Shown here piece by piece: positions 53,487 through 64,000 of a DNA stretch of 64,000 nt. Position 1 is the stretch's first letter. Every line of letters starts with the position of its first letter. This DNA is from Brooklawnia propionicigenes (GTDB taxonomy: Bacteria > Actinomycetota > Actinomycetes > Propionibacteriales > Propionibacteriaceae): contig NZ_AP028056.1 in assembly GCF_030297015.1 (NCBI RefSeq), positions 1-64,000 of the forward strand, given 5' to 3'. Below the pieces are notes generated by a model. The model was not told the DNA's origin and ran no database searches. It worked only from the letters and a program-made list of their open reading frames with translations. The position numbers and the translations under genes are program-made.

Positions 53487-54338
53487 GTGTCCGAAGTCCT
53501 GTCCATCCAGTCAGCTGTCTCCTACGGTTTCGCCGGCAATTCGGTTGCCGTCTTCGCGCTACGGCGCGCAGGCATCGATGTCTGGCCCGTCTTCACGGTG
53601 AACTTCTCCAACCACACCGGCTACGGCGCCTGGCGTGGTTCGGTGATGACCACCGATCAGGTCGCCGAGGTCGTCACGGGCGTCGATGACCGCGGGGCAC
53701 TGGCGAATGTGGACGCCGTGCTGTCGGGCTATCAGGGGGCCCCGGACATGGGCAGGGCGATCCTGGAGGCCGTCGCACTGACCCGCGAGCGCAACCCGCA
53801 GGCCATCTACTGCTGCGACCCGGTGATGGGCGACGTGGGTCGCGGCTTCTACGCAGCCCCAGGCATCCCCGAGTTCATGCGAGACCAGGTCGTCAGCCAG
53901 GCGACCATCATGACGCCCAACCTGTTCGAACTGGAGTACCTGACCGAACGCACCACCTCGACCATCGCCGATGTGGTGGAGGCCACGGCCGCGCTGCGGG
54001 CTCGCGGCCCGCAGACTGTGCTGGTGACCTCGGTCGTCGGGCTCGATGCCGACAGTTCGGGTATGCGGATGATCGCGCAGAACGCCACCGAGACCTGGCA
54101 GGTGACCACGCCGCTGATCGATCGCACCTTCACGGGTTCCGGTGATCTGACCACCGCGGTGCTGTTGGCCAATGTGCTCCAGGGCGCTGATCTGGGCACC
54201 GCCTTATCGAACACGGCTTCGGCGGTCTACGGAGTTCTTGCCCGAACCGACGAATTGGGGCGCAGCGAGCTGGCCCTCGTCCAGGCTCAGGACGAGATCA
54301 TCGCGCCGCGCCGGCGCTTCGAGGCCACCCGGATCTAG
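53487..54338 (+). CDS. pdxY: Pyridoxal kinase PdxY
   Basis: PdxY phosphorylates pyridoxal in the vitamin B6 salvage route. The 283-residue ribokinase-fold protein has SIQSAVSYGFAGNSVAVF at the N-terminus, FSNHTGYG near residue 48, YCCDPVMGD near residue 112 and the anion hole FTGSGDLTTAVLLA near residue 215 (usual form GTGDLF). The start is a GTG at 53487, 6 nt from TACACT (53475-53480); an open reading to 53409 upstream lacks support. It is monocistronic and convergent with the HTH-MurA gene. PdxY and PdxK are close; size and motifs favour PdxY. The variant Ser in GSGD is unlikely to stop activity. Confidence 0.92.
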   Translation: MSEVLSIQSAVSYGFAGNSVAVFALRRAGIDVWPVFTVNFSNHTGYGAWRGSVMTTDQVAEVVTGVDDRGALANVDAVLSGYQGAPDMGRAILEAVALTRERNPQAIYCCDPVMGDVGRGFYAAPGIPEFMRDQVVSQATIMTPNLFELEYLTERTTSTIADVVEATAALRARGPQTVLVTSVVGLDADSSGMRMIAQNATETWQVTTPLIDRTFTGSGDLTTAVLLANVLQGADLGTALSNTASAVYGVLARTDELGRSELALVQAQDEIIAPRRRFEATRI

Positions 54339-54354
54339 GCGATCGGCACCGGGA

Positions 54355-55881
54355 TCAGCCGAAGAACTGCGTGATCTCGGCGCCCAGGTTGTTGAGCCGG
54401 GTCGGCAGATCCTCGTAGCCGCGGTTGATCACATAGACATCACGCAGCACCGACTCACCGCGGGCGGCGAGCATGGCCAGCAGGATGCAGACCGCCGGAC
54501 GCAGCGCCGGCGGAGAGACCATGTCCCGGGCCCGCCAGGCCGTGGGTCCAATGACATTCAGCCGATGCGGATCGAGCAACTGCACATTGGCACCGAGTTT
54601 GGTCAGTTCCAGCAGGTGGATGGCGCGGTTCTCATAGACCCAGTCATGAATGAGCGTCTGGCCGTCCGCCGTCGCAGCAATGACAGCGAAGAACGGCAGG
54701 TTGTCGATATTGAGACCCGGGAAAGGCATCGGGTGGATCTTGTCCTCGTGGGCGTGCAGCTGAGAGGGCTTGACCGTGATATCGACCAGCCGAGTGAAGT
54801 CGTTGCCCGAACGGTATTCCTGCCCGATCGAGAACCGCAGGCCCATCTCGTGCAGGATCGCCAGCTCGATCTCCAGGAATTCGATCGGGGCGCGGGTGAT
54901 GGTCAGTTCGGAATGGGTCACGACGGCCGCGGTGATCAGGCTCATCGCCTCGATCGGGTCCTCCGAGATGGTGTAGGTGACATCCTTGTTGAGCTCCGCC
55001 TGGCCCTTGATGCGCAGGGTGGTCGTCCCGATGCCTTCGATCTCGACGCCCAGCATCATGAGGAAGACACACAGATCTTGCACCATGTAGTTGGGGGAGG
55101 CGTTGCGCAGCACCGTCTCGCCGGGCGTCATGGCGGCGGCCATCAGGGCGTTTTCGGTGACGGTGTCACCACGTTCGGTAAGCACGATGGTGTGCTGAGG
55201 ATGCGAATGCAGCGCGGTCGCGTTGTAGTAGCCCTCGGTGGCAATGACATCGAGGCCGAAGGCGTGCAGCGCCTGCATGTGCGGCTCGACGGTGCGGGCA
55301 CCCAGCTGGCAGCCGCCGGCGTAGGGCAACCTGAAGGAGTCCGCCAGGTGCATCAGGGGCCCGAGGAACATGATGATGCTGCGGGTACGACGGGCGGCCG
55401 AGACATCCATATTGGCCAGATCGAGCACCTCGGGACGCACGATCGTCAGATCGGCCTCGTCGGACGACCAGGTGACCTGCACGCCGATGCTCTGCAGCAC
55501 TTCGATGAGCCGGTTGACCTCTTCGATATGCGCAATGCCACGCAACCGGGTGCGGCCGCGATTCAGCAGACTGGCGCACAGCAGGGCCACGGCCGCGTTC
55601 TTCGACGAACGGGTCGTGATGGATCCGTGCAGCGCGGTCTCACCGGTGATGGACAGATTCATCGCATTGCGGCCGCCCGGCACGATCAGCGGGGACTCGA
55701 GGGCCTGAGCGATACGGTTGATCATCTCGAGCGACAGGTTCTGATTGCCCGACTCGATCCGATGGATCGCGCTCTGACTCGTGCTGAGCAGAGACGCAAG
55801 TTCATGTTGGGTGAGGCCACGCTGTTTGCGAGCGTCCCGCACGAGCCGGCCGATGCTGGCTGCGGTGGTCAACTGAGTCAC
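54355..55881 (-). CDS. HTH domain fused to MurA-like enolpyruvyl transferase
   Basis: The 508-residue protein joins an XRE-type helix-turn-helix (about residues 10-66; RGLTQHELASLLSTSQSAIHRIE) to a MurA-like EPSP-synthase fold (about 75-508). MurA adds enolpyruvate to UDP-GlcNAc, the first committed step of peptidoglycan. Key residues are mostly kept: Lys94-Asn95 in SSKNA and Cys191 in AGGCQLGAR (the fosfomycin-target cysteine). The last region ALRPAVCILLA keeps the Arg but lacks the preceding Asp of canonical MurA, and PVDLH reads TVEPH. It may be a divergent second MurA with regulatory tasks. The GTG at 55881 lies 7 nt from TATCCT, and its promoter contains a perfect palindrome, suggesting autoregulation. 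Confidence 0.9.
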   Translation of the reverse strand: MTQLTTAASIGRLVRDARKQRGLTQHELASLLSTSQSAIHRIESGNQNLSLEMINRIAQALESPLIVPGGRNAMNLSITGETALHGSITTRSSKNAAVALLCASLLNRGRTRLRGIAHIEEVNRLIEVLQSIGVQVTWSSDEADLTIVRPEVLDLANMDVSAARRTRSIIMFLGPLMHLADSFRLPYAGGCQLGARTVEPHMQALHAFGLDVIATEGYYNATALHSHPQHTIVLTERGDTVTENALMAAAMTPGETVLRNASPNYMVQDLCVFLMMLGVEIEGIGTTTLRIKGQAELNKDVTYTISEDPIEAMSLITAAVVTHSELTITRAPIEFLEIELAILHEMGLRFSIGQEYRSGNDFTRLVDITVKPSQLHAHEDKIHPMPFPGLNIDNLPFFAVIAATADGQTLIHDWVYENRAIHLLELTKLGANVQLLDPHRLNVIGPTAWRARDMVSPPALRPAVCILLAMLAARGESVLRDVYVINRGYEDLPTRLNNLGAEITQFFG

Positions 55882-55887
55882 CCCGGC

Positions 55888-55917
55888 AGGATAACTCACA
55901 TGTGAGATTGATGTAAA
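55888..55917 (-). promoter_or_regulatory. HTH-MurA promoter with palindromic operator
   Basis: On the reverse strand, -35 TTTACA (55912-55917) and -10 TATCCT (55888-55893) are 18 bp apart. The spacer contains a perfect 12-bp palindrome, CTCACATGTGAG (55895-55906). The -10 box is 7 nt from the GTG, so the mRNA is leaderless. The HTH of the encoded protein is the obvious candidate to bind there. Binding is inferred. Confidence 0.7.
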
Positions 55918-56063
55918 GCGAACTCCGAATTCCCGCGAGAGCTGACCCGCTGGGGTCTCCGACCGGCCCGTGATGCGGGCCCGGACGCGCCTGTTCGCCG
56001 CTGGCGGAAGGCATCGTCGGCTCGCAACATGGCAGCCGGTCAGGACATATAGACTCAGCAGAC

Positions 56064-57467
<1,404 letters not shown>

Positions 57468-57489
57468 TCGCAGGTCCAGATCAACTTCG

Positions 57490-57521
57490 GCCCGGCCAGG
57501 GCGATTCCGCTGTGGCCGGGC
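57490..57521 (+). terminator. Terminator-like hairpin after lpdA
   Basis: GCCCGGCCA (57490-57498) and TGGCCGGGC (57513-57521) form a perfect 9-bp stem with a 14-nt loop, 22 bp after the lpdA stop. The downstream sequence has no long T run, so termination may be partial. The rest of the gap to the livK gene (about 145 bp) holds a CATAGT box near 57634-57639 and a GAGAGAGG ribosome-binding site. Confidence 0.65.
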
Positions 57522-57665
57522 TGTCGTTCGATCTCGGCCGATACGCCGGTCACGGTTGCATTGCGATCGGCCCAGTTGACCTGAGACGATTGCTCGCCGC
57601 CGATGGGAGCGTAATAGTCTACGATGCACGACGCATAGTCAGACATTCTTTGAGAGAGGTTCTTT

Positions 57666-58826
57666 ATGAAGCGCAGTCTTGCCGCAATTGCGGCAGCCAC
57701 GCTGTCGCTGTCGCTACTTGCCGGTTGTGGTGGCGGTTCCAGCTCGTCCGACAGCGATGTCATCAAGGTTGGGATCAACTACGAGCTTTCCGGGGCGGTC
57801 GCCACCTACGGCGATGCCAGCGTCAAGGGCATCGAAATGGCCTTCGACGAGATCAACGCCGCCGGTGGCATCAATGGCAAGCAGGTCGAGACGATCAAGT
57901 ACGACACCAAGTCCGAGCCCGCCGAGGCGACGACTCTGGCCACGAAGCTGATGACCCAGGACAAGGTCGTCACCGTTATCGGCCCGGCCACCTCCGGTTC
58001 GTTCAAGGCGACCATCCCCGTCGCCAACCAGAACAAGATCCCAGTCGTTTCCGGCTCGGCGACCGCTGAGGACGTCACCGTCAGCAATGGCAAGGTGCAG
58101 GAATACGCCTTCCGTACCTGCTTCTCCGACTCGTTCCAGGGCACCGCGATGGCCAGCTTCGCCACCGACAACCTGGGCGCGAAGAGCGCGGTCATCATCA
58201 AGGACACGTCGTCCGACTACGCCAAGGGCCTGGCCGAGAACTTCAGCTCGAAGTTCGAGTCCGAGGGCGGCACCATCGTGGGCGAGGAAGGCTACGTCGC
58301 CGGTGACACCGACTTCCAGGCCATCTTGACCCGCATCAAGTCGCAGAGCTTCGACGCGATCTACCTGCCCGGCTACTACAACGAGGTCGGCCTGATCATC
58401 AAGCAGGCCCGCGATCTCGGCATCACCGCACCGATCCTGGGCGGCGACGGATACGAGTCCCCGACCCTGCTGCAGCTGGCGGGTGCCTCGGCACTGAACA
58501 ACGTGTACTACACGAATCACTACTCGTCGCTCGACACCGACAACGCCAAGGTGGGCGAGTTCATCGCGAACTTCAAGGCGAAGTACAACGAGGATCCGAG
58601 CGCCTTCAGCGCTCTTGGCTACGACACCGCCTACTTCGTTGCCGATGCCATTGGCCGGGCCAGCGATCTGACCGGTGAGGCTGTCAAGGACGCCATGGCC
58701 AGCACCACCGACTTCTCTGGTGTGACCGGGACATTCAGCATCGACGCCAATCACGACCCGGATAAGGCCGCGCTGGTGATCGGGCTGACCGATGGGGTGC
58801 CGACCTCGGCGGTCGACGCTGCATAA
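57666..58826 (+). CDS. livK: Branched-chain amino acid-binding lipoprotein LivK
   Basis: The 386-residue lipoprotein has a signal peptide with lipobox LLAGC (Cys21), a Gly/Ser linker and a type I periplasmic binding fold (about 33-380). VIKVGINYELSGAVATYGDASVKGIEMAFDEIN and IGPATSGSFKATIPVAN are Leu/Ile/Val-binding features. It delivers branched-chain amino acids to LivHMGF. It is the first gene of the operon; a strong stem-loop follows, which often lets the binding protein be made in excess. The start ATG follows GAGAGAGG. The second binding lipoprotein at 62918 is related but different. The ligand could be wider than Leu, Ile and Val. Confidence 0.94.
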   Translation: MKRSLAAIAAATLSLSLLAGCGGGSSSSDSDVIKVGINYELSGAVATYGDASVKGIEMAFDEINAAGGINGKQVETIKYDTKSEPAEATTLATKLMTQDKVVTVIGPATSGSFKATIPVANQNKIPVVSGSATAEDVTVSNGKVQEYAFRTCFSDSFQGTAMASFATDNLGAKSAVIIKDTSSDYAKGLAENFSSKFESEGGTIVGEEGYVAGDTDFQAILTRIKSQSFDAIYLPGYYNEVGLIIKQARDLGITAPILGGDGYESPTLLQLAGASALNNVYYTNHYSSLDTDNAKVGEFIANFKAKYNEDPSAFSALGYDTAYFVADAIGRASDLTGEAVKDAMASTTDFSGVTGTFSIDANHDPDKAALVIGLTDGVPTSAVDAA

Positions 58827-58836
58827 TCAGGCGATA

Positions 58837-58875
58837 CGTGGGGTGGGGGACGACAAAGAGCGCCCTCACCCCACG
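58837..58875 (+). terminator. Intercistronic stem-loop between livK and livH
   Basis: CGTGGGGTG (58837-58845) pairs perfectly with CACCCCACG (58867-58875), with extra G-C pairing inside. It begins 10 bp after the livK stop and ends 26 bp before livH. No T run follows, so it may slow decay of the livK message or reduce read-through. Confidence 0.7.
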
Positions 58876-58901
58876 CTTATGCCCAAGACGGGAAGAACCA
58901 T

Positions 58902-59786
58902 ATGGACCAGATACTTCAGCAGCTGATCAACGGATTGTCGTTGGGCAGCATCTACGCGCTCATCGCGCTCGGCTACACGATGGTGTACGGCATCATCCAG
59001 CTGATCAACTTCGCTCACGGCGATGTCTACATGGTCGGCGCCTACGTCGGTTATGTCTGCATGGCGCACTTCCATCTGGGTTTCTTCACCTCACTCATCG
59101 TGGCGATGGCGGTCTGTGCTGTGCTCGGCATGGTCATTGAACGCGTCGCGTACAAGCCGCTGCGCAACTCCACCCGCATCGCCGTGCTGATCACCGCCAT
59201 CGGCGTATCGCTGCTGCTCGAGTACACGATGATGTACTTCGCCGGGGCAGAGGTTCGCACCTATCCGCCCATGCCGGGCTTCATGAGCGGGTCCTACCAC
59301 CTGGGCGGCGTCACGGTCACCGCCCTGCAACTGATGATCATCGCCATCTCGGTTCTACTGATGGTCGCGCTGCAGTTCATCGTCAAGCGCACCCGCCTCG
59401 GCAGGGCCATGCGGGCCGTCTCCCAGGACGCCGACGCAGCCCGCCTGATGGGCATCAGCGTCGACAACACCATCTCGTTCACCTTCGCCCTGGGTTCCGC
59501 GCTGGCCGGTGCCGCCGGTGTCCTGGTCGGGGTCTACTACAACTCCATCAACCCCCTGATGGGCATCCTGCCCGGTCTGAAAGCCTTCGTCGCCGCCGTC
59601 CTCGGCGGCATCGGGCTCATCCCCGGCGCGCTCATCGGCGGTTATCTGATCGGGACGATGGAGGTCGTCGTCTCGGGTCTGGGCTTCTCGACCTATCGTG
59701 ATGCTGCGGTCTTCGCGATCCTGATCCTGGTTCTGATCGTCAAACCCAGCGGCCTGTTGGGCAAGAATGTGCGAGAGAAGGTCTAA
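58902..59786 (+). CDS. livH: Branched-chain amino acid ABC permease LivH
   Basis: The 294-residue permease has about eight membrane helices. GLSLGSIYALIALGYTMVYGIIQLINFAHGDVYM at the N-terminus is the LivH hallmark (only key parts cited here), and the C-terminal GLIPGALIGGYLIGTMEV block is the EAA-like loop zone. It pairs with LivM to form the channel of the HAAT-family importer. The start follows GACGGGAAG. Its TAA stop overlaps the livM ATG by one base (TAATG). The gene order K-H-M-G-F is the classical liv arrangement. Confidence 0.95.
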   Translation: MDQILQQLINGLSLGSIYALIALGYTMVYGIIQLINFAHGDVYMVGAYVGYVCMAHFHLGFFTSLIVAMAVCAVLGMVIERVAYKPLRNSTRIAVLITAIGVSLLLEYTMMYFAGAEVRTYPPMPGFMSGSYHLGGVTVTALQLMIIAISVLLMVALQFIVKRTRLGRAMRAVSQDADAARLMGISVDNTISFTFALGSALAGAAGVLVGVYYNSINPLMGILPGLKAFVAAVLGGIGLIPGALIGGYLIGTMEVVVSGLGFSTYRDAAVFAILILVLIVKPSGLLGKNVREKV

Positions 59787-60762
59787 TGAGTCCCCGTCTA
59801 CGCACCTTCGTGACCCGGACCGCGATGCTGGCGGCCACCTACCTGATCGTCCTGGTGCTCATCCAGGCAGGAGTCATCAACGCCTACCTGCAGGCGACCA
59901 TGGTGACGATCTGTGTGAACATCATGCTGGCCGTGAGCCTCAACCTAGTAACCGGCTTCACCGGCCAGTTCTCGCTCGGTCACGCCGGTTTCATGGCCAT
60001 CGGTGCCTACTCGACCGGCCTGATCACCATGGCGATCCCGACCGTCTGGGGTTTCGTCCTGGGCCTGGCCACCGGCGCGGTGCTGGCCGCGATGGTCGGT
60101 TTCCTCATCGGTCTGCCGACCTTGCGGTTGCGTGGCGACTACCTGGCCATCGCGACCCTCGGCATGGCCGAGATCATCCGCGTCCTGCTGCTGAACATGG
60201 GATTCACCAATGGTGCGGCCGGCCTGTCGGGCATCCCGCAGTTCGTCAACTGGAGCTGGTTGTTCGTCCTGACGGTCGGCACCGTGGTGCTGATCACCAA
60301 CTTCCTCAATTCGCGGCATGGCCGGGACTGCATCGCGGTTCGCGAAGACGAGATCGCGGCCGAATCGATCGGTGTGCGTTCCACTCGCGTCAAGACACTG
60401 GCCTTCATGACCGGCGCCTTCTTCGGTGCGGTCGCCGGTGGGGTCTACGCGTCCTACTTCTACTTCCTGAAGCCCGACCTGTTCGGCTTCATGCAATCGA
60501 TCAACATCTTGGTCATCGTCGTGCTGGGTGGTCTGGGCTCGGTCTCCGGCTCGATCATCGCCGCCGTGCTGCTCGCGATCGTGTCGACGCTGCTGCAACC
60601 GTTCCCGGAGATCCGGATGATCCTGTACTCGCTGGTACTGGTCGTGCTGATGGTCTTCCGGCCGCAGGGCATCATGGGTTCGCGGGAGCTGTCGTTGAAG
60701 GTCTTCAGCCGGCTGCTGCCAAAGCGCAGCAAGGACGCAGCCGCCACGGAAGGGGCCACCGC

Positions 60763-60766
<4 letters not shown>
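59786..60766 (+). CDS. livM: Branched-chain amino acid ABC permease LivM
   Basis: The 326-residue permease has nine or ten hydrophobic segments. NLVTGFTGQFSLGHAGFMAIGAYS near residue 52 is the LivM signature, and REDEIAAESIGVRSTRVKTLAF near residue 190 is the cytosolic loop for the ATPases. GGLGSVSGSIIAAV near residue 248 matches the end of the family domain. It starts one base inside livH and ends 4 bp inside livG (ATGA), so all liv genes are coupled. The C-terminus is basic (KRSKDA). It forms the channel with LivH. Confidence 0.95.
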
Positions 60767-61543
<777 letters not shown>

Positions 61544-61551
<8 letters not shown>

Positions 61552-62248
61552 GATCAAGGACCTGCAGGTGAGCTTCGGCGGTATCCACGCGCTCAAGGGC
61601 ATCTCGCTGCGGGTGGAGGAAGGCGAGATCGTCACGCTCATCGGCGCCAACGGTGCCGGAAAGACGACCACGCTGCGCACCGCCTCCGGTCTGGAACGTC
61701 CCGACTCGGGTTCGGTCTGGCTGAACGGTCAGGACATCACGAGGGTCTCCGCGCAGGACCGGGTGAAGCGTGGTCTGATCCAGGTGCCCGAGGGACGCCG
61801 GGTCTTCCCGATGATGAGCGTGCTGGAGAACCTCGAACTGGGGGCCTTCCTGCGGCGCGATCGGGCTCAGACTGCCAAGGACATGGATGAGGTCTTCGGA
61901 CGCTTCCCGGTGCTCGCCGATCGTCGTCAGCAGCCCGCGGGCACGCTGTCAGGCGGTGAACAGCAGATGCTGGCGATGGGGCGGGCGCTGATGGCCTCAC
62001 CCAAGGTGCTGCTGATGGATGAGCCGTCGATGGGTCTGGCGCCGCTGTTCGTCCAGGAGATCTTCAACATCATCGCGAACATCAATGCCACCGGCACCAC
62101 GATCCTGCTCGTCGAGCAGAACGCGAATATGGCTTTACAGGTGGCCAGTCGCGCGTATGTCATGGAGACGGGCAAGATAGTGCTCAGCGGGGATTCCGCA
62201 AAACTCCTGGCGACCGATGAAGTGCGCCAGGCATATCTGGGAGGTTGA
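61544..62248 (+). CDS. livF: Branched-chain amino acid ABC ATPase LivF
   Basis: The 234-residue ATPase has Walker A GANGAGKTT near residue 37, the signature LSGGEQQMLAMGRALM near residue 132 and Walker B LLMDEPSMGLAPL, which is typical of LivF. The C-terminal DEVRQAYLGG is the standard LivF end. The start at 61544 is chosen to give the normal N-terminus; it lies within the last codons of livG. A GGAGG at its own stop serves the CBS-ACT gene after it. LivF and LivG form the motor heterodimer. Confidence 0.95.
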
Positions 62249-62251
62249 TCA

Positions 62252-62893
62252 ATGTTCGTCAGATGGCGGATGACGGCTCACCCGTTCACTGTCAGCCCTT
62301 CGACGACCGTGCCTGAGGCCGTGGAGATGATGCAGACGCACAATGTGCGCAAGCTACCCGTGGTCTCCGAGGGACGCCTGGTCGGGATCATCTCCCAATC
62401 GGATATCGACCGAGCGTCGCCCTCGATGGCGACGTCGTTCAGTGCCGGGGAACTGGTGTACCTGTTTTCGAAGCTCAAGGTTTCGAAAGTGATGACCCGT
62501 GACCCGATCACGATCGGCCCGGACGCGCTGCTGGAGCAGGCCGCGATCGTGATGCGGGATCGCAAGATCGAGATACTGCCGGTCCTCGAGGATGGCGAGC
62601 TTGTCGGAGTCATCACCGAATCCGACCTGCTGGACGCGTTCATCGACCTCAACGGTGCCCGGATGAACGGCACCCGCTTGGTCATCGAGGCTGACGACCA
62701 GCCCGGCGTGATGGCCAGACTTGCCTCCATCACCGGCGCGGTGCGTACCAACATCACGCACATCGCGGTCTATCGTGGTGGTCTCGAACGTAGTCTCGTC
62801 GTTCTGGGCGTGAACACCCTCAACACTGTCGATCTCGAGCGGCAGATCGCCGATGCCGGGTTTACGCTGAAGTACCGGCTACGCAACGAGTGA
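62252..62893 (+). CDS. CBS-pair and ACT-domain protein (AcuB-like)
   Basis: The 213-residue protein has a CBS pair (about 7-130; VSEGRLVGIISQSDID and LEDGELVGVITESDLLDAF are the two repeat cores) and a C-terminal ACT domain (about 140-210; DDQPGVMARLASITGAVRTNITHI). CBS pairs bind adenine nucleotides, and ACT domains usually bind amino acids. It is placed three bases after livF, with GGAGG overlapping the livF stop, so it is part of the liv operon. A role as an amino acid and energy sensor that controls the transporter or a linked enzyme is plausible. Similar AcuB proteins are of unsettled function. Confidence 0.88.
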   Translation: MFVRWRMTAHPFTVSPSTTVPEAVEMMQTHNVRKLPVVSEGRLVGIISQSDIDRASPSMATSFSAGELVYLFSKLKVSKVMTRDPITIGPDALLEQAAIVMRDRKIEILPVLEDGELVGVITESDLLDAFIDLNGARMNGTRLVIEADDQPGVMARLASITGAVRTNITHIAVYRGGLERSLVVLGVNTLNTVDLERQIADAGFTLKYRLRNE

Positions 62894-62917
62894 ACGTGGT
62901 CGACTGAGGAGGTACCC

Positions 62918-64000
62918 GTGCGGCGCCCCATGCTCTTGGTGACAGGTCTGCTCACCGGTCTGGCATTGCTGACAGGCTGCGACTCCACTGTCGGGACTCA
63001 ACAGCATCTTGGTGACACCGTTCGGCTCGGCGTCAACGTGGAGCAGTCCGGTGACCTGGCGTCCTACGGGGATTCGATGACCAAAGGCATCCAGGTGGCG
63101 GTTGACCAGGCCAATTCGTCGGGGGGCGTTCGCGGGCGCCAGATCCAGCTGATCACGATGGACAATCAGGGCAATTCCGGCAAGGCGGTGGCCACGGCGA
63201 CCACGTTGATGAGCCAGCAGCGCGCCTTGTCAGTCATCGGTCCGGTCAGCGATGGGCTGTTCGCACTCACGTTGCCGGTGGCCGACCATCAGCAGATACC
63301 GGTCATCTCGGGTTCCGCATGCGATGCGAACAGATTGAACGACGAGAACGGCAAGGTGTACCAGTTCGGGTTCCGCACCTGCTTGGGCCTCGACCAGCAG
63401 GGTGCTGCGATGGCGACGTTTGCGCATTCGAATCTGGCGGCGTCCACCGCTGCCGTCTTCCGCACCGCGGACACGGGCTTCGCCAACGAATTCGCGGACG
63501 CATTCACCGACGCATTCACCGCCGACGGAGGCACAGTCGGCGTCCAGGACGCGTTTCCTGCGGGGGAGACGGACTACTCACGATTCGTGGACATCATGAG
63601 GAGCAGTCCCACCGATGTCGTATACGTCGCCGCACAGGCGCCGGAGGCTGCCAGCCTGATCCGCACCTTGCGCGAGGCCGGCATCGACAACCCGATCCTT
63701 GCCAGTGGCGACATGAACGCACCGGCGGCCAACGAGATCGCCGGGCCGGATGCGCTGAACCGCGTCTATTTCGTCTCGCAGTTCAGCGCGCTGGACACCG
63801 ACAACGCGGTCGCGCAGAACTTCCTGAACGCCTACCGGCAGGCCTACGGAGCCGATCCCGATACGCACGCCGCGATGGCTTACGATGCCATCCTGCTGGC
63901 CATCTACGGTATTGACCGCGCCGATGAACTGACCGGTATCAACGTGCAACGTGCCCTGGCGACGGCCCGCAACATCGACGGTGCGGGCGGCAAGTTCAGC
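62918..64000 (+). CDS. Second LivK-like binding lipoprotein, truncated by window end
   Basis: The gene starts with a GTG at 62918 after GAGGAGG (62906-62912) and is open to base 64000, giving 361 residues so far. It has a signal peptide with lipobox LLTGC (Cys21) and a type I periplasmic binding fold: VRLGVNVEQSGDLASYGDSMTKGIQVAVDQAN is the start, and VIGPVSDGLFALTLPVADHQQ follows. FRTCLGLDQQGAAMATFA parallels the equivalent region of the LivK at 57666. It could give the liv channel a second ligand range. The end is outside the window. Confidence 0.88.
   Translation, partial: MRRPMLLVTGLLTGLALLTGCDSTVGTQQHLGDTVRLGVNVEQSGDLASYGDSMTKGIQVAVDQANSSGGVRGRQIQLITMDNQGNSGKAVATATTLMSQQRALSVIGPVSDGLFALTLPVADHQQIPVISGSACDANRLNDENGKVYQFGFRTCLGLDQQGAAMATFAHSNLAASTAAVFRTADTGFANEFADAFTDAFTADGGTVGVQDAFPAGETDYSRFVDIMRSSPTDVVYVAAQAPEAASLIRTLREAGIDNPILASGDMNAPAANEIAGPDALNRVYFVSQFSALDTDNAVAQNFLNAYRQAYGADPDTHAAMAYDAILLAIYGIDRADELTGINVQRALATARNIDGAGGKFS

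Overview
The window is high-GC, densely packed bacterial chromosome with no phage, insertion sequence, CRISPR array, rRNA or tRNA visible. It looks like an actinobacterium. The signs are RbpA, a polyprenol-phosphate mannose synthase, a wax ester synthase/diacylglycerol acyltransferase, DasR/NagR-type operators, a helix-turn-helix/MurA fusion, and many genes whose TANNNT-type -10 box lies only 6-8 nt before the start codon (leaderless mRNAs). A fused EIICBA GlcNAc PTS and PPK2 would fit Propionibacteriales or a relative, but I cannot fix the genus.

Layout. 1-5000: chromate transporter (cut by the edge), AGCS amino-acid symporter, an unknown protein and a convergent WS/DGAT. 5000-9900: GlcNAc catabolism (nagR divergent from nagE-nagB-nagA) with three dre operators. 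9900-17200: VOC protein, membrane-anchored lipase, ABC-2 exporter pair divergent from a TetR gene coupled to gap, and a membrane protein. 17360-20274: a flavin redox cassette (FMN-binding lipoprotein, ApbE, NqrB/RnfD-like reductase); the last gene is broken by a perfect 16-bp tandem duplication. 20300-25430: recQ, ppk2, a 2-hydroxyacid dehydrogenase and an aminotransferase. 25488-27714: methionine importer with a 5'-truncated metQ remnant and intact metN and metI.

27750-44131: FAD oxidase, TraR/DksA-like protein, MgtA-type ATPase, DUF3175, a LysR/MFS divergent pair, DUF2252, a Sap-like membrane protein, tandem universal stress protein, L,D-transpeptidase, a MATE exporter and two MFS transporters. 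44141-49377: an FMN riboswitch with a predicted RBS-masking hairpin ahead of ribXY (riboflavin uptake, no ATPase gene nearby), followed directly by metY-metX-metW (homocysteine synthesis). 49374-57467: 5'-3' exonuclease divergent from an AsnC regulator, ppm1, rbpA, GDPD, PGPGW protein, pdxY, the HTH-MurA gene and lpd. 57666-64000: livKHMGF branched-chain amino-acid importer, a CBS-ACT protein and a second substrate-binding lipoprotein cut by the window end.

Most intergenic gaps are below 200 bp; the largest is the riboswitch leader (about 270 bp). No stretch over 300 bp lacks a gene. Themes that tie the window together are flavin supply and use (riboflavin uptake, covalent flavinylation, FNR-type reductase), sulfur amino acids (metNI, metYXW) and uptake of amino sugars and branched-chain amino acids.
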